A DNA stretch of 60,000 bases from Tubulanus polymorphus (lineage: Eukaryota; Nemertea; Palaeonemertea; Tubulaniformes; Tubulanidae): NCBI RefSeq assembly GCF_964204645.1, contig NC_134034.1, forward strand, positions 8,491,414 to 8,551,413. The letters are read 5' to 3'. Numbering within the stretch: position 1 is the first letter of the stretch; the number at the start of each line of letters is the position of its first letter. Shown piece after piece: positions 40,504 to 52,540 of the stretch. The notes below the pieces were generated by a model. The model ran no database searches. It was not told the origin of the DNA and saw only the letters and a list, made by a program, of their open reading frames with translations. Position numbers and translations under genes: made by a program.

Positions 40504-43062
40504 ATGAATCTGAATCCTCTAAACGTAGTAACCCTCAATACTGAGGGTCTATCAACCAAAATTCCTGACATTGTCGTACAAATTAAAAAATTGAGAAAAC
40601 CAATTATCCTACTACAAGAAACCCACAACCCCCTGAAAGAACGATCAAATACCTCGAAAACAAGACGAGCAACCATATTTTCAACAACCCAGGCACTAAA
40701 CAACAAGCTGGAACCATGTTTTTAATTCCCAACATAATAGCAACCGAACACTATATAACCTTTCGGATTTTAATACCAGGACGATTATCACACATCTATT
40801 TAACAAACAAAACAAGCAACTCAAAATTAAGAATAATCAATATATACAACCCGGCTATTAATCTTCAAAAAACAGAATTTTACCGAGTCCTCGAACAAAA
40901 AATTAGCGTTGATAACACCCCCACTATTTTCGCTGGAGACTTTAATATTATACTCAACCCCCTAGATAGCTCGAAAAATAAGTTAGATCCCAGCTACACA
41001 CGTATACGAGAATTCTTTAGTCAATTTTAGGAAAATAATAAACTCATTGATATATTGAGACACCAACATCCCAATAAAACTGTCTACACACGAATGCCTA
41101 GAGACTCGCCTCTAGCCGACTAGACAGATTCTATACTAACGACCGACGCATTTTAGAAACAACCAAAAGACATTTTCCAATAGCTTTTACCGACCACCAG
41201 GCAGTTCAAATCGAAATACCCTTTCTCGATCCAATCACTACTAGTAATTTACGACCTAAAAACAAAAACTTTGCACTCTGGAAATGCAACGTTAGCATAT
41301 TAGAAAATAAGAAACTTAAACAATCAATTAACGCCGATATTAATCATTACAGAAACTACACTAAAAAACACATGACTGCACGCGACGCCTGGGACAATTT
41401 AAAAGAAAAATTTAAAAAATCCATTAATAAAGTCACTATAGAACAAGCCCAAAAATATAAATTAGCAGAAAACCGTCTCGACGAAGAACTAACTTTGAAA
41501 TCCCAGCAATATAATGACACTCCTAGCGAAACTTTAGCAACTGAAATAAACAATATTAAAAAAGAACTCAATATTACACTCTCCCATAAAAATAAAGGAA
41601 ATGAAATTAAAAGCAAATCTGACAATTACTTTGAAGACGAAAGCAGTCCCATTTATATAAAGAGACTTTTGGACTCCCAATATAAAAACACTATCATCGA
41701 AACCTAGAAAAATAAAAACAATGCTCCGACCAATAACACGGAAGAAATGAAAACGATCACACAAGAATACTATCAAGACCAGTATACCAAAGAAAACCTA
41801 AACGATGCCAAACAAGAGGAAATTACTAATCATATAGGTAAAACATTAACACAAGAAAATGCGGACCGTTTAGAAGATTTTATAACTACTGATGAAATTT
41901 TTTAAGCACTAACTGATATGAAAAACAATAAAACACCTGGACCAGACGGACTACCTAAAGAATTTTATTTGACTTTTTGGAAATACATAGAAGAATTAAC
42001 TGAACTGGATAACAACATCTTCCTTGCTCAATCCCTCACAGAATCGCAACAACTAGCTTATATAAAAATTATTCCTAAAAAAGGTGATTTGGAACTCTTA
42101 AAAAATTGGCGCCCAATTTCGTTATCAAATGTGGATTATAACAAAAGTTTGAGCTGCAAGATTGAAAACAGTTTTAGGAGAAATTGTCCATCCCGACCAA
42201 ACATGTGGGATTCCTGGACGACAAATTTTTGATGATATATATTTAGCCCAAGATATTTTTCAATATATCCGAAACACTAATACACATGCGGCTATAAGGA
42301 AAAAGCCTTTGACCGAGTAAACCATAACTTCCTTTTTAAAGTAATTAGCAAATATAATTTCGGACCAAACAGCTAACCATGCAACACATATATCCACAAT
42401 GGGCTGACTTCACTATTTATGCCTTTGGATCATTATAGATCAAGAAAATTATCCCTATTATTGATATAAGACACATTCCATTAAAACTAACCACTCGACC
42501 AGACTATCAGATACTCAATCTACTACAACAAGAGATCAAAGACAATGGATATGACCTGACCCAACCGACAGACACTTTGAAAACTCTATACCTACACCTT
42601 ATTAAATTTGAAAAAATAAAAATTAACATCCAAAGGAGAAACCCTCATCTAATCAACGAAAAGATTTGGAGAATTATCTGGTCAAAAACAATGGCTGACA
42701 ACTTCCAGGAACTGAACTACAGGATTGTACATGATGTACTACCCATGTCAGAGGGTAAATACATAGCCTTCTGCCCACACTGTAATCAAAAAGAAACCTT
42801 AGATCACACCTTTATACTGTGTCAACATATACAACCCATAAAAAAAATTCTACGTGAATATTTAAAAGATACGAGTTCAGATACCTTATTGAACAATACC
42901 CTCGATAGGGAACTGATATTTTTCTTTCATCCTAAATTTAAGTACAGAGACAAACAGGCTGAGAACAACGCCGATATATTTATTACAACCTATAAATTCA
43001 TCATTTGGAAACACAGAAACAAAACTAAGCATAAAAAAGTTATACCTTACCCCCTATACTAG
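40504..43062 (+). pseudogene. LINE copy 2 ORF2, broken and lacking the RT catalytic centre
   Basis: The endonuclease is readable in pieces ('NVVTLNTEGLSTKI', 'ILLQETHNP', then 'TIFAGDFNIIL'). The linker and RT start ('MKNNKTPGPDGLPKEFYLTF', 'NWRPISLSNVDYN') follow with several stops and frameshifts. Near 42360 the sequence jumps from 'FGPN' to the thumb-like region ('PQWADFTIYAFGS'), so the segment with the YADD motif is deleted. The C-terminal 'CPHCNQKETLDHTFILC' motif is intact in the last open segment (42577-43062). Confidence 0.78.
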
Positions 43063-43450
43063 AATTTAAAAATCAAATAGCAAAGTTTAGAGGAGAAACT
43101 AAAATCAGAAATGCTAATATATCGTAAACAACTGTTGAGCCATTTCTGTACGCAGTATTGTTTTGGTATTATTTTTCAAAAACACAATGTCTATATGTAT
43201 ATGTGTGTATATATGAATACATATGTATATGTGAGTATATGTAGATATGTACGTATACATCACTAAAATTTCATACATATTCAAAAATAATATCGGGGCA
43301 AACCCTTTATAACCATATCTACTATGCTTGAATGCCCGTACATTTAATGGCTTAACTACTAGATAATCGACACACTACAACGTATTAAAACTCTGGAAAT
43401 CCACCACCACAAATCATATTCTCTTTATATGCGTGTAATACCTCTATAAA
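43063..43450. other. LINE 3' flank with a TATG/TATA-rich simple repeat
   Basis: No gene. A purine/pyrimidine-alternating stretch of TATGTATATG-type words occupies about 43190-43255. The rest is non-coding flank up to the left inverted repeat of the PIF/Harbinger element. Confidence 0.55.
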
Positions 43451-43603
43451 CAGGCTGCGCGTTTCACTCTGCGGAGTACTCCGAACACTGTGCGGGGCAA
43501 AGAAATACGATAGAAAAAGTCACGTGACTCTCTCAGACGCTACTCTGCTACTCCACAAAATTTGGTGGGGCAGCCAGAATTCCGCTAGATGGCAGTGTGT
43601 TTA

Positions 43604-45149
43604 AAATGACGACCCTTTACAAATGTGCTCAGTGCATGTTCTCAACTTAAAATGATGTATCTCGTCACAAGTGTAACGACGGTAAGTTAAAAATTAGAAA
43701 TAAATCCACTTAAACACTTTATTCTTGCCGGTACGAGTCAATCCCAAATGGTACTGTTGGTAGAGAAGTAGATTTCTACGACTAATACTAGGCCTACTTT
43801 AGTGTTCTTCTTAACTTAAGTACAAAATGTACTGCCTCAGTCCAAGCCTCAAAGTATGGTTGCTAAGATCAGTAGACCTTCGGCTACAGAAACTGGTTCA
43901 GCTTTTGTTAGTATTGGTAGCGGTAGTTTGGCTGTCCAAGAAGGTAGGGATGTAGATTTTATATTAGGAGAATTCTAACTAAGCTCAACCTGTACCTTTT
44001 TTGAATATTTATCTGATTTTATAGGCACCCAGTCCGGACTTGAGCTACACAATGTACTGCCTAAGCCCAAGCCTCAAAGTGGTATGGTTGGTAAGATCAG
44101 TAGACATACGGCTACAGAAAATCGTTCAGCTTGTGTTAGTATTGGTACCGCTAGTTTGGCTGTCCAAGAAGGTAGGGATATAGCATATGTTATATTAGGG
44201 GCATTCTAACTAAGCTCAACCTGTACCTTTTTTGAATATTTATCTGATTTTATAGGCACCCAGTCCGGACATGAGCTACACAATGTACTGCCTAAGCCCA
44301 AGCCTCAAAGTGGTATGGTTGGTAAGATCAGTAGACCTACGGCTACAGAAACTCGTTCAGCTTGTGTTAGTATTGGTACCGGTAGTTTGGCTATCCAACA
44401 GCGTCAGCAGCATGATGATTACATGTCCAGTTCCAGTGACGTTATAGATGACTCAACTTCAAAGTGATTCAAAGTGATTTATCAGGTAAATAAATGACTA
44501 GGAATTGTTTTCAATAACGGTCTATTGTATTCCTAATAAACGTTGCATGACTTTTTGATTAAGTTTGCAAATTTCTTAAAAATAGGTTTAAACCTATTCG
44601 GTGTTAAATTCCGATAAAATCAACTAATTTGGATAAATTTTACGGTTCTGTTTGACTATTATTATTCCATTTTAGTATCAGAACCAACTGCTTGGAGGAG
44701 ACCTGAAACTCTAAAGAGGGTTATTTCTTTACTGCGGACCAGTGTGAAGGTCGATGGAAGACTTTTGTAAGAGGTCTGAAGAAAGTGGTCGACCATAACA
44801 ATAAATCTGGAAATGACCCAAAATCTCATCCATTTGAAGACGAATTAGACTTTATCCTTGCTAAGCCAAACATAAAACCTGAATTTGTATTAGGAAGTGG
44901 TGAAGATATTGAGGTGGATATTAACAATAATGACAGTGAAAGCGATATTGATTCTGTTCCCTTTCCTCCTCCACCAAAAAAACGTAGGTCAAATATAAGT
45001 GACGTAATGGATCTAATGAAATCTCACATAGAGGAAGAAAGGGAACAGAAAGCTGCTGTGTTGAATAGATAAGAAAAGATGCATCGGGAAAACCTCGAAT
45101 TAATGCAAGGCTTCCTTGAGGTCTTCAAAGAATCAATGAAAAAGTAGCA
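43604..45149 (+). pseudogene. Harbinger accessory gene: zinc finger, triplicated exon, Myb/SANT-like domain
   Basis: Exon-like segments can be followed. First, an ATG near 43606 leads to a Cys2-His2 finger ('YKCAQCMFST', stop, 'NDVSRHKCND') ending at GTAAGT. Next come three copies of a 147 bp exon in a 231 bp unit (about 43.82-44.40 kb), with TTTTATAG and AAG/GTAGGG splice signals. The last copy runs on to a TGA. From about 44680 a MADF/Myb-like part follows ('PTAWRRPETLKRV', then 'CEGRWKTFVRGLKKVVDHNN'). A Pro/Lys-rich nuclear signal ('PPPPKKRRS') and an acidic tail to 45147 come last. Such proteins help Harbinger transposase reach the nucleus and the DNA. Stops in the finger and the tail suggest decay. 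One or two genes may be involved. Confidence 0.55.
43820..44420 (+). repeat. Tandem exon-intron repeat, 231 bp period, about 2.6 units
   Basis: Identical landmarks AGGCACCCAGTCCGGAC occur at 44023 and 44254, exactly 231 bp apart. A diverged earlier unit (CTCAGTCCAAGCCTCAAAGT) begins near 43822. Each full unit has an open 147 bp exon (49 codons, symmetric phase) and an 84 bp intron with a GT...AG boundary. Confidence 0.75.
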
Positions 45150-45440
45150 CAGTTTTATTGCTTTCCCTTGATTCGAGTTACTGTGCATTCAAATGCGAAG
45201 ACAAACTTTGTGTGATTATTAGAGATTTGTCGGATTTCTAATGTTATTTTTGGCAAGCTAGCCACTTGAGAGGAAAAAACATGTTAAATGGTGTTTTTTC
45301 AAGACTTTATTTTTCTTAAACATGTTTTAATTTTAGCCAACATGGCTACATACATTTTTGTATGTAATATTGAATAAAAATTCTTTAATTTGTTAATACA
45401 TATATTTTGTTTTTAGTTGATTTACACTCAGCAATGATGT

Positions 45441-46083
45441 ATAGTTCAGTACGCATAAGTCGGATCACTTTGCCTGACTTGCATGTATTCCAAAAATTGC
45501 ATATTTCAATATCAGTCAGTGGAACCTCGTTACAGCGAACTTCGCGAGACCAGAAAATATCTTCATTTTAACCAATAGTTTGTTATGTACAGTATGTAAT
45601 TAGTGAATGTCTCGCTCGGGACGAAATTATATATTTGTTCTATCCGATGAATCATCTCCCAGTTCATTATAATGAGGTTCAACTGTATTTACTTTAGATG
45701 GATCTTGAAATTTTAGCATATGAAAATGTACTACAATTTCTCAATAGGACCGAGATATGTTAGGCTAAAAAAATTGATACCTTGTTTCTCCGCTCTGCTG
45801 AGCGTAAATTTTGACCCGGCCGCCTATCTACCCTATACGTTACTTTTTTAAAAATCGTGATCAATTTTACCATAACAGACCCGGCCGCTATAGAAATGAA
45901 CTGTTTATAAATTTTATCATATTTTACAAAAATGACCCGGCCGCTGCGGAGAAACAAAGTATCATTTTTGTTTAGCCTTATCCAAACTTGACTATCTTAT
46001 CCCCAAATGTACAGGATCCATTAACCGGGACTTAAGAAATTGACATGTCCGTATATCCGACTTATGCGTACTCAACTGTATTC
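45441..46083. mobile_element. Nested inverted-repeat elements inside the Harbinger transposon
   Basis: Three inverted-repeat pairs are nested. The outer pair AGTACGCATAAGTCGGAT lies at about 45448-45466 and 46050-46068, with a TA/CAACTG context like pogo/Tigger-type ends. Inside, GAACCTCGTTACAGCGAACT near 45521 pairs with ATTATAATGAGGTTCAACTG near 45668-45687. A third pair (AGGCTAAAAAAATTGATAC and its complement, then TTTGTTTCTCCGC) bounds 45762-45979 and contains three GACCCGGCCGC words about 60-70 bp apart. No coding capacity is seen. These look like small non-autonomous transposons. Confidence 0.55.
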
Positions 46084-46089
46084 GCTGAA

Positions 46090-47081
46090 TTAGAAACCAT
46101 CTGCAAAAAGGTCACGTTTTTGAGTTGCAGCATCTCCTTCGGCTTGTATCAAAGCTTCGTCATCCAACATCACCTCAGGATCGATGGATAAGTAGTCCTC
46201 CAAGGAATCATGGTCAACAATACAAATTTTGTGGAGAATACAACATACTATAATGATTTCAACAGCAGTTTTTACTGACTTTGTGTCTATGTATTTCAGT
46301 CTCCTGAAGCGTCCTTTTAAAAGCCCAAATGCTCTTTCTATTGCAACTGTGGCACTGGATAATCGATGGTTAAATCGTTTTTGTTTACGTGTTAGATTTC
46401 CAGTGTCTCTGTATGGAGTGAGGAGCCAAGTATTAAGTGGGTAAGCCCCATCTCCAACTTGATGTCTCTCTGCGCCACATAGGACAGGAGCTTTCTCCCA
46501 TAGATCACAGTTTCTAAATATACGGGCATCGTGAACGCTGCCTGGCCAGCCTGCATAGACATGGGTGAATTTTAGATCCTGTGAACATACACCTTGCAAC
46601 ACTACCGAGTGAAATTTCTTTCTATTCACATAAGCTTGCGCATTTTTACTTGGAGCTACAATTTGTATATGCGTCCCATCAACCGCTCCCAGAATATTAG
46701 GAAAATGAGAACTTCTCTCAAATTCTTTCGCAATTATCCCCTTCTCCACTTCTGATTCTGGAAGTCGTATGAACTGATTTTTAGGTGCCTCGGGATTACT
46801 GTCATAACTCTGGATCTGCTTTTAAGAACGGTAGAGTCTGTAACATTGAAACGGTCCGCTATTCTGTGTATAGTATCCTGATGGGACATATACCAAATAG
46901 TAATCAGCAATTGTTTTTCATTGCTGATAGGTTGTCTTCCGCCTATATTTGCGTAGTCCAGATAGGGAGACACGTGCTGTAAGATAGTTTTAAATGATGT
47001 TCTCGACATGCGAAAGAAACATCTAAAATCATCCATTAAATAGTTTGGAACTGTTTGCTCAACATAATTCGGTATTTTCAT
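46090..47081 (-). pseudogene. PIF/Harbinger DDE transposase, one frameshift
   Basis: The first segment (47081-46734) carries an N-terminal helix-turn-helix-like region ('RQPISNEKQLLITIWYMSHQ', then 'IADRFNVTDSTV'). A G-run near 46745 shifts the frame. The second segment has the DDE_4-type core: first Asp in 'ILGAVDGTHIQI', second in 'HQVGDGAYPL', Glu in 'AIERAFGLLKGRFRRL', plus the family block 'WPGSVHDARIFRNC'. The enzyme cuts and pastes the element through the repeats at 43451 and 47549. The reading frame is otherwise open, so the copy is fairly young. Confidence 0.85.
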
Positions 47082-47549
47082 TAAAATTCCTAAAGATTAA
47101 GATTCATTAAGATTTTCATTAAGATTCCTAAAACATAAAAGTAGAGATGACCGGATCAAACACATATTATAAAGAAATATTCATGCTAGATCGTAGTTTT
47201 GTTCCCCTTTGCTCAGGTTCTGTACCACCCACGAATATATGATGAATGATGAAAATTCAATTGAATTGAATTGCGAGGCCTAATTTCCGTTTAAATTTAC
47301 TTTTTCCCTACTAAATGTTACCATTTGTACTCACATTGCGGTTATCAACCCAAACAGATGGAATATTATAGTATCTTCGTAACTTTGAAGCAAACTGACT
47401 GATCCACTGCCCTCACCAGACAAATTTTTCATAATTATTGATAACATTTGCATTCGTTTAACCGCCATCTTGGTGTCCGATTCTGTTCGTTTAGCTAGGA
47501 AATCTCGAACACCATTCGGAGTACTCCGCAGAGTGAAACGAGCAGCCTG

Positions 47550-48369
47550 ATATATACAATATCCCAATTGGCGAACCACCCCTTGACAACTGACAAAAAA
47601 CCTTTTTATATGAACCTGGCTCGACACACGCGTGATTCTAATTTGTAACGAATCTACATGCAAATATGTAAAGATTATGACCCATATGATCCTCTCTTTG
47701 CTTGCCAATAGAAAGATTGAATCCAACGGCAACTTTTTCTTTTCTTATTCTCCAGGCGTTTCTGCATGACTGTGCTTAAACCATGGACTCTCAGATATTC
47801 TACAGTCTGTTGCCACATAGAAATTCGCTTGTCACGTCAATAAAGAAATGAAAAGGTTTTCACATGCATCTCTTTATGTAGCGCATAAAGCTATACCTTA
47901 AAAACATAGACTGTTAGATATCCTACAGTCTATTGCCACATAGATGATTGCCCTTTAAAAATTGAAAGATGTCCAATGTGCACCTCTATACATGTACAAG
48001 GCATGCAGCTACACATGCCCCTGTATACAATTTGGGGTAAACTCGCGACACCTTTATCTACCAATCGCCTCGACGACAGAGACAGACACCAAATAGTACA
48101 CATCGCAACCGGACGTATAATAGTCCTTCCACACCCCCTCCCCAACAACGGGAAACCAGAAATATGAGTAGTGCGTACTGCTGTATGAAATTAATAGCTA
48201 CGTACGCGCCATATTAGTCATTCTATCCAAACCCGAAAAATTACCCCCTATTACATACGTATGACAGCCAGCCTATACATATATATTTCCGATTCTCTAA
48301 ATACTATACCCTTGCATCCACGTATAGTAACTTATACGGAAAGGCCAATGCATCTGATAAATAAAACAC
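47550..48369. other. Non-coding LINE-like flank with a short direct duplication
   Basis: A unit of about 130 bp is repeated: CAGATATTCTACAGTCTGTTG near 47790 and TAGATATCCTACAGTCTATTG near 47913, each followed by CCACATAGA and a downstream ATGCA/CTCT block. The style resembles the long LINE 3' region at 56.3-58.4 kb. No supported gene. Confidence 0.5.
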
Positions 48370-49244
48370 CAGCAAATAGAGCCAAGCGAATTGCAGCGTT
48401 AGCGCAGCGCAGCGCGCTATTAATTCCAACAAACTTTTAATTCCTTTCCAGATTTCTTTCCTCGAGACGAAAAGTAGAAGATTATTCAACTGTTCAAATG
48501 TTTATTTAACTGTTTAACCATTACAATGCCCCCTTTTCTTGCAGCACATATCCAAAACATCAGGAAACTAACCTATCAGGATCCAAATATAACTTACCCC
48601 AAGCAAAAACAAAAAAAAGCCAATGATGAAGGACTATCATATCCAATATTTAGGATATGAGACCGACTGCCAGATCAAATTATCTTTTCACTGCTTTTAG
48701 CTCTTAGTTCTCAATAAATATCAGCCGTCGAGTAAACTTAAATATACCTATTTGAAATCTTTTCTTTAAACATAGTCGATCTCTCTCTAATTACTACAGC
48801 TCACCATTTAAAACTTCAGGCTTTCAATACATATGGTAGTATCAGAGGCAAAAAAGGGCGAAAGACTAGCGTTGTGTTGGTCGTCCTTACGCGGCGTCCT
48901 CGGTATACCAGCGTATCCCGTTTTCGACACTGGAATACTGGAATACGATTGGATTTATCATTATTACGATTGGATTTATCATTATTAGTGTTTACGTGCG
49001 AGACTAAATCGCCCGATCGGATTTATCTACCAGCTGGAGCCTCTCACCCAGGTGAAATCTTTTTATACTTTTTTTTTCTTCGAACTGCACTCATTTGTTC
49101 ATGTTCTCTTTTTCTATTGAAAAATTAAAAACTATTCAATTAACAGTATTATTGTCACCCGTTATGTAATATTTGTCACGTCTTTTTCTATTATTGGTTA
49201 AATAACCCTGAAACTGCGTCATCGCACGCAACATTTTTTCCAAT
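48370..49244 (+). other. LINE copy 3 5' region
   Basis: The blocks TTGCAGCGTTAGCGCAGCGC and CCTCGAGACG at 48390-48470 recur at 58420-58500 ahead of copy 4. GTTGTGTTGGTCGTCC at about 48870 matches the 5' region of copy 1. These shared sequences identify it as LINE 5' UTR. No ORF is supported. Confidence 0.55.
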
Positions 49245-50191
49245 ATGACAATCCTTATAGACAGATCTAGAACTCTAACTATTGAGAGTACATACTCGCT
49301 CCAGGATTGGTCCCAAGCAGACACAATCAGCCTTTTACGAACGCAAGATGTCCACGTGGGCGAAATCGCCCAAATCTCTCGCCTCGGTATGAATACATAC
49401 GAGGTATCCTTCTCAGACCACCTGACGGTTAACAACACACTGGTCAAGGATAACAAGGATTCGGAAATTCTACACAAAGGCATACCTGTCAGTTTTAAAC
49501 ACACTGATATTGTTACAACAGACTCTGCCAGGGACACATATCTCCACATATATGGTGCCCCCTATGAAATGTCCCCTGAAGACATCCAGAAAAAACTAGC
49601 CGACAAATACGGTTTCAAAGCCAAATCATATAAACGAGGTACCCTGAGAGAGCACCCCTATATCTTTTCAGGTGCTCACCACTTCACCGGCACGCTCGAC
49701 AAGCCAATATTCCGCACTCTCTACGTAAAAAAAGTAAGGCTAACCGTGAAGTACGAGGGCCAAGAAGTGCTTCCCCCTCTATGCTACAATTGTAGAGAGC
49801 GGGGACACATTGCGAGCAACTGCAATAAACAAAACGTACAACCACGCCCACAACCTCCCGAAAAAAAAAACACCGGCATCAACCTATGCCGAAGCCACCA
49901 TGTTACCGCTCCCCGCCCCTAGCGCGGAGGTAGAAGCTCTTAGACGAGTTTGAAAGTCCCGCTACTCCTGGCGAAAATTTGACTTTTGAAATTGAAGAGA
50001 ACATCAGGAAATACAGAAGTACTCAATGTTCTCCCAAACTACGACAGAAAAGACAAACTGACAGAGTCCCTGGATGCCTGTGTGTCGGGCCCGACCAGAA
50101 TGACGTCAACCCCCACCAAAAAAGACCTCTCTCCACTCCTGAAGATTTGGAAAGGAAAAGACGCGCTAGCGTCCACTACGTAGACGTCTGA
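49245..50191 (+). pseudogene. LINE copy 3 ORF1 (zinc-knuckle protein), frameshifted at the C-terminus
   Basis: Open for 225 residues from 'MTILIDRSRTLTIESTYSLQ'. The conserved domain is 'HIYGAPYEMSPEDIQKKLAD' and the CCHC knuckle is 'CYNCRERGHIASNC' at about residues 180-193. Near 49868 an A-run shifts the frame, and the C-terminal part survives in pieces up to 'RRASVHYVDV' and TGA at 50189-50191. It belongs to the copy 1 subfamily. Confidence 0.8.
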
Positions 50192-51321
50192 AATGTCTAA
50201 TCGGACAAATTTACTAAACCCTATCCGTATTTTCTCCTTAAATACGGAAGGCATGTCCACAAAAATCACGAACATCGCAAACCAACTTACGATATAGAAA
50301 TACAATAATACTACTTCAAGAAACCCACAACCCTAGCCTTAAGCACATAAATTATTTAGAAAACAAACTCGATATACAAATACTTAATAACCCAGGCACC
50401 AAACAACAAGCCGGGACCATAACCATATTTCCTAACAACATGGTCACACTATACAATACAACCTTCAAAATTCTAATACCAGGCCGTCTCTCTATTTTGG
50501 AAATCATCGACGAGAACAACAATAGCCACTTATCAATCTATAATTGTTATGCCCCATCATTGAACGTACACAAAAAAGCCTTCTTTGAAGAATTAATTTA
50601 ACGACAAAATAAATACGAATAACCCAACTATCTTAGCCGGCGACTTTAATATGATACTCGACCCAATTGATAGTAGCAAATTACAAATTGTGAAAAACTC
50701 CAAATCAATCCTCCAAGCCCTAACACTGATCCTACACAATAATAACTTAAATGACATTTTTCGTTTCAAATACCCCAATAAACATGAATACACGTATACC
50801 CAGAGGGGATTCGATACATCGACTAGCTTCAACACGCCTCGATAGAATATATACTAACAACACTCAACATATTGAACCATTCAGAAATAGAACACATAAC
50901 TATACCATTTTCAGATCATAGTGAAGTAAAACTAACCATTCCACACTTGATATTAAACACCATCGATAAAACTCAAACGAGTAGAACTTAGACCTTTGGA
51001 AATGTAATAATTCGATCTTAAGCCACCCAAAAATTAAAGAAAATATAAGAGATGAAATTGAATCCTACGTGAACTATAATAACAAAACTTTAAGATCAGC
51101 CCAAGGTTCATGGGACGAACTAAAAACTAACTTCAAAAAATATCCGGCGAAATTAACCAAGAACACATAAAATTAGAAATTAAACGAAAAACTAATTTCA
51201 AAAACACAAATGTATAATAACATCAAATGTAAAACAACACTTACTGAAATTAATAATCTAAATCAGCAAATCAACGACCTTCAACTACATAGAAATAAAG
51301 GCTACCAAATCCAATCACGAT
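50192..51321 (+). pseudogene. LINE copy 3 ORF2, endonuclease and linker (5' part)
   Basis: ATG at 50193 follows the ORF1 TGA almost directly. The endonuclease is readable in several frames ('IFSLNTEGMSTKI', 'ILAGDFNMILDPIDSSK' near 50630-50680), then the linker. It stops where the miniature Polinton is inserted (51321/51322) and resumes at 53357. Confidence 0.78.
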
Positions 51322-51597
51322 AGTAATAGGGGTTTAGTTGTTCTATACGAAAGGTCGAACGGTCGAGCTCGTAAAAATGAAAAACATGAAAATAATAACA
51401 ATTTCTACTTGAATTAGTCGCGAAACTCATAAAAATGAAAAATAATTCTCGCACACTCGAATTTATTTTTCATTTTTTATGAGTTTCACTCCTAATTCAA
51501 GTATAAATTGTTATTATTTTCATGTTTTTCATGTTTTTCATTTTTTACTCATTTAACCGTTCAACCTTTAGTATAGAACAACTAAACCCCTATTACT
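51322..51597. repeat. Left terminal hairpin of the miniature Polinton (276 bp)
   Basis: Starts AGTAATAGGGGTTTAGTTGT and ends with its complement, with stems of about 130 bp. The outer arm has GGTCGAGCTCGTAAAA and the inner arm carries ATGAGTAAAAAATG (as complement), the same polarity as in A and B. The stem includes CAATTTCTACTTGAATTA. Confidence 0.85.
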
Positions 51598-52087
51598 CTT
51601 AAAATATTTATATACATGAATAAAATATGAATAACATATAAATTGATTGATTATTCAATATAAAAGTGTTAGTAAAAAAGTAACGAGTAATTAACGAGCT
51701 CTTATATATGGATATATAGATATATTTTAAACATATTTCAATATTTATATTTGTATGAGTTAGATTTTTAAACATAAAAAGTGTGAATAAAGTGTGAGCG
51801 AAATAATTCATATTTAAAACAGTGAATATTTATATTTATATGCGTTAAATTCTTATTTTTAAACATTAAAAGTGTGAGTAAAGTGTGAGTGAAATAATTC
51901 ATATTTAAAACAGCTAATATTTATATTTATATGTGTTAAATTCTTGATTTTTAAACATTAAAAGTGTGAGTAAAGTGTGAGTGAAATAATTTATATTTAA
52001 AACAGTGAATATTTCTATTTATGTGCGTTAAATTCTTATTTTTAAACATTAAAAGTATGAGTAAAGTGTGAGTGAAATAATTCATAT
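51598..52087 (-). repeat. Left subterminal iteron array (about 90 bp units)
   Basis: The anchor TTCATATTTAAAACAG recurs at about 51807, 51897, 51987 and (diverged) 52080. Each unit also carries TTTTTAAACATTAAAAGTGT and GAGTAAAGTGTGAGTGAAAT. The orientation is opposite to that of the right array. Confidence 0.75.
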
Positions 52088-52504
52088 TTAAATATAGATA
52101 ATTTGTTTATTATCAAAATTGAAATAATATAATTGTCTTTTTTCAATTCTTAAGTTAATCAAATCATTGTTATCTTTAGAAAGTATTATATCACTATCTC
52201 TTTTATTAAAAGGAGTTTTAAGAATATTAATTATGTTTTCATCTAAAATTCCTTTAAAATTTAAAACTGTATTGAACAATTTAGGATTTTTAACGCCATT
52301 ATCAAAAGTATCGACTAGTTCAGTAATTAAATAAGTTTCATTTGATAATATTTGATTAATCATAGTTATGTTATCGATTTTATAATGTCTTGCAGACACT
52401 AAATTTGTTGCTGAAATGAAATTTCTAATGTTAAACTGTGAAAATGATTTATTGGTTTCATTGATTTCGATTTTAAAGCTGGGTTCTTCTTCTTCTTTCT
52501 TCAT
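52088..52504 (-). CDS. Orphan gene of the miniature Polinton (138 aa)
   Basis: An intact frame. The second Met (ATG at 52502-52504) is chosen because it follows AATTTTTGTTATAAAAATG-like Polinton start context. A longer frame from 52534 would add ten residues. The protein starts 'MKKEEEEPSFKIEINETNKS', has a hydrophobic-polar middle ('FNIRNFISATNLVSARHY') and no membrane segment, Cys/His motif or known domain. It has no counterpart in Polinton A or B. It is the only coding region of the element and is still open, so it may help the element exploit its parent. That is inference. Confidence 0.6.
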   Translation of the reverse strand: MKKEEEEPSFKIEINETNKSFSQFNIRNFISATNLVSARHYKIDNITMINQILSNETYLITELVDTFDNGVKNPKLFNTVLNFKGILDENIINILKTPFNKRDSDIILSKDNNDLINLRIEKRQLYYFNFDNKQIIYI

Positions 52505-52540
52505 TTTTATAACAAAATTTTTATTAAAACTCATTCAAAT

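Larger units (their letters stand above)
43451..47549 (-). mobile_element. PIF/Harbinger DNA transposon (4.1 kb)
   Basis: Terminal inverted repeats of about 35 bp (CAGGCTGC(G/T)CGTTTCACTC, continuing GCGGAGTACTCCGAA) lie at 43451-43485 and 47515-47549. Inside are the two expected genes in opposite orientation: a DDE transposase on the minus strand and a Myb/SANT-like accessory gene on the plus strand. A clean target duplication is not visible: AAA on the left against ATA on the right. Smaller inverted-repeat elements are nested at 45.44-46.08 kb. Confidence 0.82.
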
